Below are positions 33,554 to 44,385 of a stretch of DNA of 48,520 bases, piece after piece. The translations under genes were made by a program, and so were the position numbers. The notes under the pieces were generated by a model. That model saw only the letters and a list, made by a program, of their open reading frames with translations, was not told the origin of the DNA and did no database searches. Numbering within the stretch: position 1 is the first letter of the stretch; each line of letters begins with the position of its first letter. The stretch lies in NCBI GenBank assembly GCA_905234865.1, contig CAJOJE010000015.1:1-48520 (forward strand), written 5' to 3'. This DNA is from Candidatus Gastranaerophilales bacterium (GTDB lineage: Bacteria > Cyanobacteriota > Vampirovibrionia > Gastranaerophilales > Gastranaerophilaceae).

Positions 33554-35101
33554 ATGAAAAGAGCGGCAATTTATGTGTATCATGATAAAAGCGGCGTAAT
33601 GGCGGATTATGCCGTATATTTTCTTGAGGAATTAAGAAAAGTTGCCGATAAAATTATTGTTATCGTAAACGGAAAACTCCAAAACGGCGAAGTAGAAAAA
33701 ATTAATATTCCCGACGTTCAGGTTTACGAAAGAGAAAACGAAGGATATGATTTTTGGGCGTATAAAGAAGGCTTAATAAAAGCATGTGTTTTATTTGATT
33801 ACGAAGAATTAATTTTGTGTAATTGTTCTTGTTACGGTCCCGTTTTTCCTTTTAAAGAAATGTTTGATACTATGGAAAAAAGGTCAGAGCTTGATTTTTG
33901 GGGAATAACAAAACATAAAGAAACCGACAAAAATGTTATAAAATTTAATTCAAATACAAAAATCAAAGAACATATTCAGTCCTATTTTATGGTTTTTAGA
34001 AAGAAAATGTTTTTATCGAAACATTTCAGGCAATATTTTAAAGACTTAAAAAAAGTTAAAACGAAAAAAGAGGCAATTGCATATTTTGAAGTTCCTTTTA
34101 CCGAATATTTCAATAATTTGGGATATGTATCGGATGTTTACGTTGATTGCCGTTTTGATATCGATAACCCTCATCAATATTTGCCCGATGTTTTAATAAA
34201 AGAATTCAGGTGTCCTTTAATTAAAAAAACCGTTTTCGGCACAAGGTACGATTTAGCGCAAAGATATTCTTTGGGTACGCATTCGGAGAAAGTTTTTTCG
34301 TATCTTGCGGAAACGGGTTTTGATACAAAACTTATAGTTGACGATATTACGAGAAATTACTCGATAGATGAAATAAAAACGTTTCTTCATCTGAATTATA
34401 TTTTATCCGATAAAAACAGGGAAAAATTTTCACTTTACAAATGTGCTTTGATTACGGGAAACAGTAATTTTTTAAGGGGATACACAAAAGGACTTGAAGA
34501 TATAGTCGATGTTATTGAAATTAAAAATTCAATTCCTTTAAATAAAATAAAAGAAATTGCCAAAAGGTACGAATATGCTCTTTTCTTTTTTCCCGATATG
34601 GATATTATCGAAAGTATGAATCCCGCTTTGGCGAATGAATATATTTTTCAACTTGCAAACTGCACGATAAAAAACAGGGTTTATTTATCAAACGTAATAA
34701 ATGTTTTCCAAAAAAATCCTCACATAGGTTTTTTATCCCCGATACCGTTTATGTTTGAGAATTTTAGGTTTAATAAAAAGGATATCAATTTATCCGAGCT
34801 TGAAAAGTTTTTAAACGCAAGTAAGATTGCATCAGACATAAACGTTAAATATCTAAGCACCATTCCGAATGTTTTCTTTATAAGAAAAGACGTTTTGCAA
34901 AAAATTGCCATAGATTATAAAACAAAACTGGATATGGGTGCTCTTTTCTGTCTTTTAACCCATAGTACGGGTTATCTTTCGGGAAATATTTCCGATATTG
35001 ATACCATGAAAAGAAATTATGACAATCTTCAATATTCCTGTTTATTTGACAATAAAGGAATTAAAAACTTTTTGGCGGAAAAACTGATGGGGAGAAAATG
35101 A
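33554..35101 (+). CDS. Rhamnan synthesis protein F (RgpF-like)
   Basis: The 515-residue protein fits the RgpF family, which takes part in rhamnose-glucose polysaccharide synthesis. Seen here: IYVYHDKSGVMADYAVYFLEEL, then ERENEGYDFWAYKEGL and ILCNCSCYGPVFPFKEMF, family hallmarks, and SYFMVFRKKMF. The C-terminal half resembles the second, poorly understood RgpF domain. Proximity to rmlBA supports rhamnose as the sugar. Its stop overlaps the next ATG by 4 bases. Confidence 0.88.
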   Translation: MKRAAIYVYHDKSGVMADYAVYFLEELRKVADKIIVIVNGKLQNGEVEKINIPDVQVYERENEGYDFWAYKEGLIKACVLFDYEELILCNCSCYGPVFPFKEMFDTMEKRSELDFWGITKHKETDKNVIKFNSNTKIKEHIQSYFMVFRKKMFLSKHFRQYFKDLKKVKTKKEAIAYFEVPFTEYFNNLGYVSDVYVDCRFDIDNPHQYLPDVLIKEFRCPLIKKTVFGTRYDLAQRYSLGTHSEKVFSYLAETGFDTKLIVDDITRNYSIDEIKTFLHLNYILSDKNREKFSLYKCALITGNSNFLRGYTKGLEDIVDVIEIKNSIPLNKIKEIAKRYEYALFFFPDMDIIESMNPALANEYIFQLANCTIKNRVYLSNVINVFQKNPHIGFLSPIPFMFENFRFNKKDINLSELEKFLNASKIASDINVKYLSTIPNVFFIRKDVLQKIAIDYKTKLDMGALFCLLTHSTGYLSGNISDIDTMKRNYDNLQYSCLFDNKGIKNFLAEKLMGRK

Positions 35102-36012
35102 AACCTAAACTTACCGTAATAATCCCTGTCTATAATGCCGAAAAATATATTGAAAGAATGCTTGATTCCGTTTTAAGCCAAACTTTGACAAATATTGAAG
35201 TAATTATTATTAACGATTGTTCGTCCGATTTATCGTGGGACATTCTTTTAAAATATGCAAAAAAAGACAAAAGAATAATACTTTTGAATAATACAAAAAA
35301 TGTCGGAACGGGCGCTTCAAGAAACAAGGGAATAATATATGCAACAGGTAAGTACATAGGCTTTGTCGACAATGACGACTGGGTTGATAATGATTATTTT
35401 GAAAAAATGGTTTCCAAAATTGAAGAAAACAACTCGGAAGTTTGCGTTTGTATGAAAATTACAAATCACACAAACGGGAAATCAAAAACCCATTTAATTG
35501 AACCGAATGACTTAAAAGAGGCTGTCTTTGTTCAAAGAACGGCTCCTTGGGCAAAAATTTTTTCAAGAGAATTTCTTGTTTTAAACAAAATAAAATTTGA
35601 TTTAACAAGAGGAGAAGATATTTTCCCTGCATTTTTATCTTCTTATTTGAGCTGCAATATTGCATATTGCACTGATACGTCTTACCATTGCCGAATAAGG
35701 CAGGGCTCGATTTCTCATAAAGAAATAACCGATTTCGATTTGGAAGAAATTAAGGTATATAAGAAAATTATTGAATATTTAAACGAAAATACAAATACCA
35801 TTAATAAGGATTATTGGATAAAAAAAATCAAAAAACGGGGAATGATAAGTTTTGATTTTCTTTATTCAAATTCTTTTACAAAAGAGATGAAAGAAAAAGT
35901 AATAAAAGAATACAAAGGCATTTTCGGGAAATTTTCCGTACTTGATTATTATATTTGGAAACTTTTATACAAAAAAGAGAAATTTTTATCTTATTTAAAA
36001 GGAAAAAATTAA
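35098..36012 (+). CDS. Glycosyltransferase family 2
   Basis: The GT-A N-terminal domain is clear: KLTVIIPVYNAEKYIERML, IIINDCSSDLSWDIL, NVGTGASRNKGI and the FVDNDDWVDNDYF segment holding the metal-binding Asp residues. At 304 residues it is a typical inverting GT2 that extends surface glycans. It is translationally coupled to the RgpF-like gene and probably works on the same polysaccharide. Donor sugar not determinable. Confidence 0.93.
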   Translation: MKPKLTVIIPVYNAEKYIERMLDSVLSQTLTNIEVIIINDCSSDLSWDILLKYAKKDKRIILLNNTKNVGTGASRNKGIIYATGKYIGFVDNDDWVDNDYFEKMVSKIEENNSEVCVCMKITNHTNGKSKTHLIEPNDLKEAVFVQRTAPWAKIFSREFLVLNKIKFDLTRGEDIFPAFLSSYLSCNIAYCTDTSYHCRIRQGSISHKEITDFDLEEIKVYKKIIEYLNENTNTINKDYWIKKIKKRGMISFDFLYSNSFTKEMKEKVIKEYKGIFGKFSVLDYYIWKLLYKKEKFLSYLKGKN

Positions 36013-36046
36013 GGCGCTTAAAAAATAAAGCGCCTTTAATATTTTT
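36011..36046. terminator. Terminator between GT2 gene and glyA
   Basis: AAGGCGCTT (36011-36019) and AAGCGCCTT (36028-36036) form a 9-bp stem followed by an A/T-rich tail, between two convergent genes. Confidence 0.8.
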
Positions 36047-37295
36047 AAACAAGAGTTTTTGTTAATTCAGGATACAAAGGAAATGCTTTGCAAAGTTTTA
36101 GAGTTCTTTTTCTTAGATTTTCTTTCGTATCTTTTTCTAAAATGCAATCTGCGATGATTTTTCCTATTTCAACCATCTCATCTTCCTTAAAACCTCTTGT
36201 TGTTGCGGCGGGAACACCTAATCTTACGCCCGAAGTTACAAAAGGTGATTTAGGGTCATTAGGTACGGTGTTTTTATTTGCGGTTATCCCGATTTCCTCT
36301 AAATCATTTGCAACGTCTTTTCCCGTCTTGTTAAGTTTAATTAAATTGACGGTCATAAGATGATTTTCCGTTCCGTTTCCTACGATATCAATTCCTTCTT
36401 TCATGAGGGTTTTAGCAAGTACGTCCGCATTTTTGATTATTTGATTTGCATAATCAATAAATTCCGGACGAAGTGCTTCTAAAAGCGCAACGGCTTTTCC
36501 CGCAATAACATGCTCTAACGGTCCTCCTTGAATGCCGGGGAATACCGCTTTATCAATTCCTTGAGCATGACATTCTTTGCACATTATAATTCCGCCTCTC
36601 GGACCTCTTAGGGTTTTATGCGTCGTAGTCGTTACAAAATCGGCATAAGGAACGGGCGATGGGTGTACTCCGCCCGCAACGAGCGCTGCAATGTGCGCAA
36701 TATCCGCCATTAAGTATGCGCCTACTTTGTCTGCAATTTCTTTAAATCTTGCAAAATCAATAATTTTTGAATAATTTGAGGCACCCGCAATGATTAATTT
36801 CGGTTTATGTTCAAGCGCAAGTCTTTCAACTTCATCGTAATCAATTTCGCCGTTTTCATTAACGCCATAGCTTACGGCATTAAAATAAATTCCCGAAAAA
36901 TTAACGGGTGAACCATGGGATAAGTGTCCGCCGTTCGATAAATCCATGCCGAGAAAAGTATCTCCTTGTTTCATTGCATACATAAAAACCGCCATATTGG
37001 CTTGAGCGCCCGAGTGCGGCTGAACGTTGCAATGGTCGCAGCCGAAAAGTTTTTTACATCTTTCTTGTGCCAATTCTTCGATTTTATCAACGTTTTCGCA
37101 CCCGTTGTAAAATCTTTTATATGGTTTTCCTTCGGCATATTTATTTGTTAAAACGCTTCCTTGTGCTGCCATGACGGCAGTTGAGGTAAAATTTTCGGAT
37201 GCTATTAATTCAATCGTATTTTGCTGCCTTTCAAGCTCTTGCTCAATGTATTGGGCAACTTCAACATCTTTTTTTCTGATTATATCAAGTTCCAT
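36045..37295 (-). CDS. glyA: Serine hydroxymethyltransferase
   Basis: GlyA interconverts serine and glycine with tetrahydrofolate, the main source of one-carbon units. The 416-residue protein has LIASENFTS, the [18 protein letters not shown] segment, the PLP-lysine in [13 protein letters not shown] and the ending typical of bacterial SHMT. GAGGAGGG precedes the ATG. It is monocistronic and diverges from typA. Confidence 0.98.
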   Translation of the reverse strand: MELDIIRKKDVEVAQYIEQELERQQNTIELIASENFTSTAVMAAQGSVLTNKYAEGKPYKRFYNGCENVDKIEELAQERCKKLFGCDHCNVQPHSGAQANMAVFMYAMKQGDTFLGMDLSNGGHLSHGSPVNFSGIYFNAVSYGVNENGEIDYDEVERLALEHKPKLIIAGASNYSKIIDFARFKEIADKVGAYLMADIAHIAALVAGGVHPSPVPYADFVTTTTHKTLRGPRGGIIMCKECHAQGIDKAVFPGIQGGPLEHVIAGKAVALLEALRPEFIDYANQIIKNADVLAKTLMKEGIDIVGNGTENHLMTVNLIKLNKTGKDVANDLEEIGITANKNTVPNDPKSPFVTSGVRLGVPAATTRGFKEDEMVEIGKIIADCILEKDTKENLRKRTLKLCKAFPLYPELTKTLV

Positions 37296-37412
37296 AATTA
37301 AGCCCTCCTCGTTAATTTATTTTACTTTTAAATAATATTTTAGTAAAGTTATCTTTTTTTTGTTATAAAATTATTTTGTAATGTGTAACAACTATCAGGA
37401 TTAGCAACCAAT

Positions 37413-39200
37413 ATGAGAAAAAAGAATATCAGAAATATAGCAATTATAGCCCACGTTGACCATGGTAAGACAACCCTTGTCGATTGCATGCTTCAACAAA
37501 CGGGTGTTTTTAAAGAACATCAGGAAGCGGGAGTTCGTGTTCTTGATTCAAACGACATCGAAAAAGAAAGAGGAATAACAATTCTCTCCAAAAACGTTTC
37601 CGTTCAATACAAAGGGGTAAAGATTAACGTCGTGGATACCCCGGGACACGCAGATTTCGGCGGTGAAGTCGAAAGGGTTTTGGGCATGGTGGATGGCGCT
37701 CTTTTAATTGTTGATGCGCAGGAAGGACCAATGCCTCAAACAAGATTTGTTTTATCCAAAGCGCTTGAATTGGGTTTAAAAATAATTCTTGTCGTAAACA
37801 AAATAGACAAGCAGGGCGCTGACCCCAAGGGTACGATAGATAAAGTTTTTGACCTTTTCTGCGAGTTGACGGATAACGAGGAATTGATTGATTTTCCGAT
37901 AATTTATGCAAGCAGTTTGCACAAATTTGCAAAAAAAGAACTTGAGGATGAATCGGATAATATAATTCCTTTATTGGATTGTATTTTAGAGAATATTAAA
38001 CCGCCTTTGGGAGATGACGATGCTACACTCCAATTCCAAGCAACCACGCTTGATTATAACGAATATGTCGGAAGAATAGTTATCGGAAGAATTATAAACG
38101 GTAAAGTTCAATCCGGTGAAACCGTAACTTTAATCAAGTCGGACGGTTCTTTTGAAAAAGGAAAAATCACCAAGTTATACGAATTTAAAGATTTGGGCAG
38201 AGTGGAAACGGAAGAAGCGGCATCAGGCGACATTGTCGGAATTGCAGGTTTTTCCGATATCCAAATAGGAGAAACTTTATCCTCTCTCGTAAATCCGATT
38301 GCGCTTCCTTTAATAAAAGTGGATGAACCTACTTTGCAGATGAACTTTTCAGTTAATGACTCGCCTTTTGCGGGGCAGGAAGGAAAATTCGTTACATCTC
38401 GTCAATTAAGAAGAAGATTATATTTAGAACTTGAAAAAAATGTATCTTTAAGAGTTGAAGATACGGATTCTACGGATGTATTCAAAGTATCGGGCAGGGG
38501 CGAATTGCACCTTTCCATTTTAATTGAACAAATGAGACGTGAAGGGTACGAATTTCAAGTTTCAAAGCCCGAAGTTATTTTCAAGCAACAAGACGGCGAA
38601 ACGCTTGAACCTTATGAAAATTTAATTGTTGACGTTCCGGAAGAATATACGGGTTCCGTTATTGAAAGGCTATCGACAAGAAAAGCTCAAATGCTCAATA
38701 TGGAAACGGGTTCCAACAGAACAAACATAGATTTTTCAATTCCCGCAAGAGGTTTAATAGGGTTTAGGTCTGAATTTATCAGAATTACAAAAGGCGAAGG
38801 CATTATGTATCATACTTTTGAAAAATATGCTCCTTTTGCAGGTGAAATTTCAAAACCGAGAAACGGTTCCCTTATTGCTTTTGAGGATGGTGAAGCAATT
38901 CCGTACGCACTTCATCAGTTTGAAGACAGGGGAGTATTTTTTATAACCCCCAAAACAAAAGTGTACAGAGGTATGATTATAGGCGAATGTAATCGTCCGC
39001 AAGATATTGCCGTTAATATTTGTAAAACGAAAAAATTAACAAATATGCGCTCTGCAACGGCTGATGTTATGGTTACTTTGCAATCGCCGAGAATTTTGAG
39101 CTTAGAGGATTCGCTTGAATATATTCAAGATGACGAACTTGTTGAAGTTACTCCCGAAAACGTCAGAATAAGAAAAGCAAACCTTGTTAAAATAAGATAA
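37413..39200 (+). CDS. typA: Ribosome-associated GTPase TypA/BipA
   Basis: A translational GTPase of 595 residues. G motifs are AHVDHGKTT (G1), [17 protein letters not shown] (G3) and [10 protein letters not shown] (G4), followed by domain II, a [21 protein letters not shown] domain typical of EF-G-like proteins, and the BipA-specific C-terminal domain with [10 protein letters not shown] and [16 protein letters not shown]. It binds the ribosome and assists assembly or translation under stress. Confidence 0.97.
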   Translation: MRKKNIRNIAIIAHVDHGKTTLVDCMLQQTGVFKEHQEAGVRVLDSNDIEKERGITILSKNVSVQYKGVKINVVDTPGHADFGGEVERVLGMVDGALLIVDAQEGPMPQTRFVLSKALELGLKIILVVNKIDKQGADPKGTIDKVFDLFCELTDNEELIDFPIIYASSLHKFAKKELEDESDNIIPLLDCILENIKPPLGDDDATLQFQATTLDYNEYVGRIVIGRIINGKVQSGETVTLIKSDGSFEKGKITKLYEFKDLGRVETEEAASGDIVGIAGFSDIQIGETLSSLVNPIALPLIKVDEPTLQMNFSVNDSPFAGQEGKFVTSRQLRRRLYLELEKNVSLRVEDTDSTDVFKVSGRGELHLSILIEQMRREGYEFQVSKPEVIFKQQDGETLEPYENLIVDVPEEYTGSVIERLSTRKAQMLNMETGSNRTNIDFSIPARGLIGFRSEFIRITKGEGIMYHTFEKYAPFAGEISKPRNGSLIAFEDGEAIPYALHQFEDRGVFFITPKTKVYRGMIIGECNRPQDIAVNICKTKKLTNMRSATADVMVTLQSPRILSLEDSLEYIQDDELVEVTPENVRIRKANLVKIR

Positions 39201-39216
39201 TCTAAAAATCATAAAC

Positions 39217-39251
39217 AAAAATCTCACATCTTTTGAGGTGTGAGATTTTTT
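39217..39251. terminator. Bidirectional terminator after typA
   Basis: AAAATCTCACA and TGTGAGATTTT arms around a short loop, with A and T runs on both sides, between convergent typA and scpB. Confidence 0.85.
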
Positions 39252-39266
39252 AAGCGTATATTAAAT

Positions 39267-39779
39267 TTAAAAATCTTTTAATTCTTTTGTCGTATCAAGA
39301 AGTTTTGCCAAAGTTTTGGCATCACCCTTTAATTTAAAATATTCTGCAAATTTTGGAGTGGTTTTTAAATTGAATGAACGCCCGTTTTTATCTTTTGTTC
39401 TTGAAATCAGCCCTTTATCCAAAAGTTCCTGAATGTGTTCGTAAGCATTTGATCTCAATTCTTTTAAGGCACTTTGTCTTATCGGTTCTTTCAGGGCAAT
39501 AACCGTTAAAGTTTTTACAACGGCAGGCTTTAAATCCACAGGACATAATTTTTCGACAATATCAAGGTGTTCTGCTTTAACCTGAATAATATACCCGTCC
39601 TCATCATCAATTTCAAGAGCGCCTTCACGAGAAGAATAATCAAACATTAAGTCCAAAAGAGCTTGTTCGACTTTTTCTGTTTCGATATTTAAAATTTCCG
39701 CAATCTCATTTGGCTGCATGGCCTTTGCGGTAACAAACAAAACGGCTTCAACTTTGGATTTCAGATTTTCAATTGCCAT
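39267..39779 (-). CDS. scpB: Segregation and condensation protein B
   Basis: ScpB is the winged-helix (kite) subunit of the bacterial SMC condensin. The 170-residue protein shows KVEAVLFVTAKAMQPNEIAEIL at the start and the second winged helix with VVKTLTVIALKEPIRQSALKELRSN and LLDKGLISRTKDKNGR. It overlaps scpA by 11 bases; smc, scpA and scpB form one operon, so all condensin subunits are made together. Confidence 0.92.
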   Translation of the reverse strand: MAIENLKSKVEAVLFVTAKAMQPNEIAEILNIETEKVEQALLDLMFDYSSREGALEIDDEDGYIIQVKAEHLDIVEKLCPVDLKPAVVKTLTVIALKEPIRQSALKELRSNAYEHIQELLDKGLISRTKDKNGRSFNLKTTPKFAEYFKLKGDAKTLAKLLDTTKELKDF

Positions 39780-40659
39780 TAGCTACCGCCTCATTTTGTT
39801 CTTCGATTTTGCTTCTTAATTTTATGAAAAGTTCGCCGTAAAATTCTTCCTGTTCGATATCATATTTTCCTTTTGAACAAAGATATAATAAAGACATATA
39901 AGCTGCAGGCTTTGAAAAACCTATAACTCTTAAATTCGAAAGTTCGATTTTTTCTTCATGTTCTAAAATTTTTACCAAATTTTGGTCTAATTTATCCGCC
40001 ATTTCTTCCAAATACTCGTCTTGCGTCATATCCAAAATTTCCGTCGGAGATAATCTTGAATAATTTCTGCCTCGTTTTTCTTTTTTTTCAAGAGCGCTTT
40101 TAAGAGCTCTTTTTTTCTCGATTTCTTCGTAAAATTTAATGTGGCGGATAAGGTCATTCAAGGTTATGGCTCTAGAGCGGTTTAATTTTGTACTGGTTCT
40201 TCTTTGAAGAACTTCGTCAAAAGAAATTACGTTTGATGAAGGGATTTTTAATTGTTCCGCCGTATATTCTTCGTTTACAAAATCGTCAATATAATCTTCG
40301 TTAAAATCTTCGGTATCTTCAAAATCCGAAAGATTTAAGCCGTTTAGAACTTTTGATTTTAAATTTAAAAGAATTGAAGCGTAAAGAAACGCTTTTCCGA
40401 CAAATTTTAAATTATTTTGTGCGTTTAATTCTGCCAATTTTTTCATATATTCATCGTACACTTTAACGATATCGATATTCCAAGGGTCAATTTTCCCTGT
40501 TTTTACCATATTTGTAATGATTTCCATGGCATCCGTCGGGTCGTTTGTCGTATTTGAGAAAGTTGAAATCATTTCAAATTCAAAATCCGACCCTTTAATT
40601 CCCGACTGATTGAAAAAATCGGTTTTATTTTCGTTATAAAAATTTATTGCATTGTTCAT
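39769..40659 (-). CDS. scpA: Segregation and condensation protein A
   Basis: ScpA is the kleisin subunit that bridges SMC heads. Seen: the N-terminal helical part with PTDAMEIITNMVKTGKIDPWNIDIVKV, FLYASILLNLKSKVLNG, and the C-terminal winged helix VIGFSKPAAYMSLLYLCSKGKYDIEQEEFYGEL. Length 296 with an acidic linker is usual. It overlaps smc by 4 bases and scpB by 11. Confidence 0.92.
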   Translation of the reverse strand: MNNAINFYNENKTDFFNQSGIKGSDFEFEMISTFSNTTNDPTDAMEIITNMVKTGKIDPWNIDIVKVYDEYMKKLAELNAQNNLKFVGKAFLYASILLNLKSKVLNGLNLSDFEDTEDFNEDYIDDFVNEEYTAEQLKIPSSNVISFDEVLQRRTSTKLNRSRAITLNDLIRHIKFYEEIEKKRALKSALEKKEKRGRNYSRLSPTEILDMTQDEYLEEMADKLDQNLVKILEHEEKIELSNLRVIGFSKPAAYMSLLYLCSKGKYDIEQEEFYGELFIKLRSKIEEQNEAVANGN

Positions 40660-43600
40660 ACGGCTAATGCTTCCTCGTTTTTATCGGGATTTTGATTATT
40701 TTCCGCAGAATTTTCGGAATTTTGAAGTTTTATGCCCGATATTTTTGTAATTCCTTTACCCATTTGCGTTACGCCAATCATTCTGTCTGCTCTGTCAAAC
40801 ATTTGAGAACGCTGGCTTATAACAACAAATTGGGTTAATTTTGATTGCGTCGCAATCATTTTTGAAATTCTCTCGACATTAAATCCGTCAAGCGCAGCGT
40901 CGACCTCGTCAAGCGCATAAAAAGGGGATGGCATATATCTTTGAAAAGCAAATACCAAAGAAAGCGCCATTAAAGTTTTTTCTCCGCCCGACATGCCTGC
41001 AAGTTTCTGTTTCTTTTTGTCTTTCTGCTGCCCTTCAACGGTTAGACCGCCCAAGAAAGGATTTTCGGGGTTTTCAAGAACTAATTTACCGACACCGTCC
41101 GTAAGTTCCGTAAAGATTTCCGAAAAATGTCTGTTTACCTCATGGAAGGCCTTTAAGAAAGTTTCTTTTTTCAGGTTTTCATACCCTGTCATTCTTGTTT
41201 GAATTTCGTTTTTTTCAGCTTCAAGGGTATTTAATTTTTCTTCTAATTCTTTTTTCTTTGTCATGACTTCTTCGTAAGAATCGATTGCTCTCATGTTGAC
41301 GGCGCCCATATCATCCATTTTCTTTTGAAGTTTTTGGATTTTTGACGTTATCTCGTCAAGCGTCATTTCTTCATTTTGGAGCGCATTAACGTCAATTCCT
41401 TTTTCTTTTAATTCGTCATGGATTTCTTTGAATTTCGGTTCAATTTCACATCTTCTTGTTTTTGCGCTTTCAATTTTTTCTTTTATGCGCTCAATTTCGT
41501 TTTCAAGAAGGTTTTTATTATTTTTAACGTCAAGAAGATTTTTTTGGATATTATCTCTTAAAGTTTGAAGCTCTATAAGATTTTTTCCGAGTTCTTTAAT
41601 TTCGTTTTCAAGCTCTAAAAGTTCTTTTTCAAAATTCTCGATTTCAAGAGAAAAACGTTCTTTATCCGCTTTTAAATTGATATTATCAGAAGTTAATTTT
41701 TCAATTTGTTCTTCCTGTCTTTTAACCATATCCTGATTAAAAGTAATCATTTGGTTATCTCTCAAAATTTCCGTTTCTATGTTTGAAATTTCTTTTTCGG
41801 TTTTTTTGATTTCTTCTTCAACCCCTTTTGTGAGGTCTTTTAATTTGTTTAATTCTCCTTCGTCGATAAATTTTTCGACTTCCGTTATTTCATCTTTAAC
41901 GGTTTGAATTTTATCGTTTAAAAGAACATGTTTTTCTTCCAATTTATCAAGTTTAGAGTTCAACGATTTGATTTCGGGTTCGGTTTCTTTTATTTTTTCT
42001 TGATAAGATTTTAAACGTTCGTTTGCGCCCGCATTGTTTTCAATTAAGGCTTTTAGCTCAATTTTTGCGCCGTTTAGAGAATTTGTCGCATTTGAAAAGT
42101 CGTTTCTTATTTTATTAAGTCTGTTTTCAAGTTCTCTTTTTCTTGCTTTCAGTTCTTGATATTTGTTTTCAAGTTCATTGTGGCGTTTTTTATATGTTTC
42201 AAGTTCTTTATCTTCCGATTTACCGAACATTGCGGTATTTTTTCTTTTGGCACCGCCCGTTATGGCACCCGATTTTTCGAATATTTCTCCGTCAAGCGTT
42301 ACGACTCTGTACTTTCCGATTAATCTTTTTGCGGTTTCCATATTGTCTACGACAACGGTTTCTCCCAATGCAAAGAAAAATGCGTCAATGTATTTATCGT
42401 CAAAATCCATTAAATTTACCGCAAAATCGATAACCCCTTTTTCTTTCGGCAAGGATAATCTTGAAGGAGCGGGCTTTAATTTGTTTAAAGGTAAAAACGT
42501 CGCTCTGTCACGACCTTGAGATTTTAAAATTTCAATTGCCTGCGATGCGACATGCTCGTTATCAACCACAACAAACCTTGAACGTCCGCCTAAAGCTTCA
42601 TTTATTGCGTCGATATATTCTCCGTCAACGTCTGCAAGCTGTGATAACGGTGCGTGGACTCCTTTGAGTCCGCTTTGCATGATTGTTTCAACACCCATAC
42701 CGAGCCCGAAAGTTTTAAACGCTTTTTTATTTGCTTCAAGTTCCGAAATTTTTGTTGTTGACAGCCTTAAATTATATTCAATATCGTTTATATCGTTTTG
42801 AGTTTTTTCATAACTTTCAAAAGTCAGCTGTTGGTGGAGCTTTGCATCGTTTGTTTCTTTTGTAAGTTTTTCTATTAAAAGCTCGAAATTATCTTTTTTA
42901 TCGTTAAATTCTTTTTGGCTTTGAGTTATTTTTTCTATATGCTCTTTTGCATTTTTTAATTCTGAATTTAACAATTCAAGTCTTGATTCAAACCCTATTT
43001 TTTCTTTTATGATATTTGTTTCGTCTTCTTTAAGATTATCTAAGTCTTTTCTCAAAACGGCTCTTTTTTCAATATAAGTGTCCGCTGTTTTATTTAATCC
43101 CGTTACTTCTTCTAAAATTTTTGTCAGCTCTTCTTTTTGGGTTTGGAGCTTATTTTGAGTTTCTATTATGTTTAATTCTTTTTTTGAAATATCTTCTTTT
43201 AGCTGATTAATTTTTGAATTAAATTCTCCTATGCCGTTTTTGGAATTTTCGATTGTTTTGTTGTTTTGAAAAATTAATTTTTCCGTATATAAAAGCGAAT
43301 CTTTTTTTCTTGAAATCGCACCTTTTTTTTCTTCGGCTTTTCTTTTAACTTCAAGCTGTTTTTCTTCGCCCTGAGCTTTTACTTTTTCACAAATTTCGTC
43401 GTATTCTTTTTGTATTTCGCTAATTTTTTTATCTGTTTCCGCTATTTCTTTTTCTTTGAATTTTTGTTCTTTTGAGGCATCCAGAATATTTTGATGAACG
43501 ATGTCTAAAATTCTTTTGTAATCAAAATATTTGACGGCGCTCATTTTGCCTTCCAAAGCGTCTTTTTGTTCTTTTATTTCTTTGTATTTAAGAGCTGCTT

Positions 43601-44216
43601 CTCTTTCTTCTTTCAGTTCTTCAACTCTTTCGTTCAATGTGGTTAAAAATATGTTTGATTGAGAAACTCTGTCCTCAACCGCTTGTAATTCACCCGTTGC
43701 AAGCTCAATTTTATGGTCAAAATCTGCCGTTCCCGCAATATCGTCTATGCGCTTTCTTCTTTCAATCGAAGAACAATTAACAAGTTCGACCACATCTCCT
43801 TGCATGATTATATTGTATCCGTTGGGGGTGATTTGATATTTTTCAAGTTCCGAATGGACTTGGGTTTGAGTTTGAATTTTATCGTTTATGGCGTATGTGC
43901 TTGAATATCCGGAAGGCGTTTTTTTTACTCGTCTTGAAAAAGAAATTTCGGTACCGATTTCATCATCAAGGTCAAAAACAACTTTTACATAAGCTTCGTT
44001 TCTTTGGTTATGAGTTGAAATTAAATCCGCAACCCCTTTTTCGGAGCGCATTGTACGAGCGGAAGCAAGTCCTAAAGCAAACAAAATGCTGTCTATGATG
44101 TTGCTTTTTCCGGAGCCGTTAATTCCGCCGATTGCGGTAAAACCTTCCAAAAAAGGAATTTCCGTTTTGTTTGCAAAAGATTTAAAATTGTCTATTTCTA
44201 ACCTTTTGATGTGCAT
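40656..44216 (-). CDS. smc: Chromosome segregation ATPase SMC
   Basis: The 1186-residue protein has the complete SMC layout: an N-terminal Walker A GINGSGKSNI near residue 35, a first long coiled coil (about 170-500), the hinge (about 510-660, with GGRSRFVVVDNE and ITGGAKRKN), a second coiled coil (about 670-1000), and a C-terminal ABC signature MSGGEKTLMALSLVFAFQ with Walker B YALDEVDAALD. It compacts and aligns newly replicated DNA. Confidence 0.98.
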   Translation of the reverse strand: MHIKRLEIDNFKSFANKTEIPFLEGFTAIGGINGSGKSNIIDSILFALGLASARTMRSEKGVADLISTHNQRNEAYVKVVFDLDDEIGTEISFSRRVKKTPSGYSSTYAINDKIQTQTQVHSELEKYQITPNGYNIIMQGDVVELVNCSSIERRKRIDDIAGTADFDHKIELATGELQAVEDRVSQSNIFLTTLNERVEELKEEREAALKYKEIKEQKDALEGKMSAVKYFDYKRILDIVHQNILDASKEQKFKEKEIAETDKKISEIQKEYDEICEKVKAQGEEKQLEVKRKAEEKKGAISRKKDSLLYTEKLIFQNNKTIENSKNGIGEFNSKINQLKEDISKKELNIIETQNKLQTQKEELTKILEEVTGLNKTADTYIEKRAVLRKDLDNLKEDETNIIKEKIGFESRLELLNSELKNAKEHIEKITQSQKEFNDKKDNFELLIEKLTKETNDAKLHQQLTFESYEKTQNDINDIEYNLRLSTTKISELEANKKAFKTFGLGMGVETIMQSGLKGVHAPLSQLADVDGEYIDAINEALGGRSRFVVVDNEHVASQAIEILKSQGRDRATFLPLNKLKPAPSRLSLPKEKGVIDFAVNLMDFDDKYIDAFFFALGETVVVDNMETAKRLIGKYRVVTLDGEIFEKSGAITGGAKRKNTAMFGKSEDKELETYKKRHNELENKYQELKARKRELENRLNKIRNDFSNATNSLNGAKIELKALIENNAGANERLKSYQEKIKETEPEIKSLNSKLDKLEEKHVLLNDKIQTVKDEITEVEKFIDEGELNKLKDLTKGVEEEIKKTEKEISNIETEILRDNQMITFNQDMVKRQEEQIEKLTSDNINLKADKERFSLEIENFEKELLELENEIKELGKNLIELQTLRDNIQKNLLDVKNNKNLLENEIERIKEKIESAKTRRCEIEPKFKEIHDELKEKGIDVNALQNEEMTLDEITSKIQKLQKKMDDMGAVNMRAIDSYEEVMTKKKELEEKLNTLEAEKNEIQTRMTGYENLKKETFLKAFHEVNRHFSEIFTELTDGVGKLVLENPENPFLGGLTVEGQQKDKKKQKLAGMSGGEKTLMALSLVFAFQRYMPSPFYALDEVDAALDGFNVERISKMIATQSKLTQFVVISQRSQMFDRADRMIGVTQMGKGITKISGIKLQNSENSAENNQNPDKNEEALAV

Positions 44217-44385
44217 TAAATTTCCCTAAGTCCTGAAAATGTATATACATCTATATTAGACTATATACCCCCTCTTTATGTCAAATTGTTAATAAAAAAC
44301 GTAATATTTACCTAAGCTAGCCCCTTAAGGGATTTGATATTTTTCATTACCGAAAAAGAATATTTTAAAGAAAGGAATAAATTAT

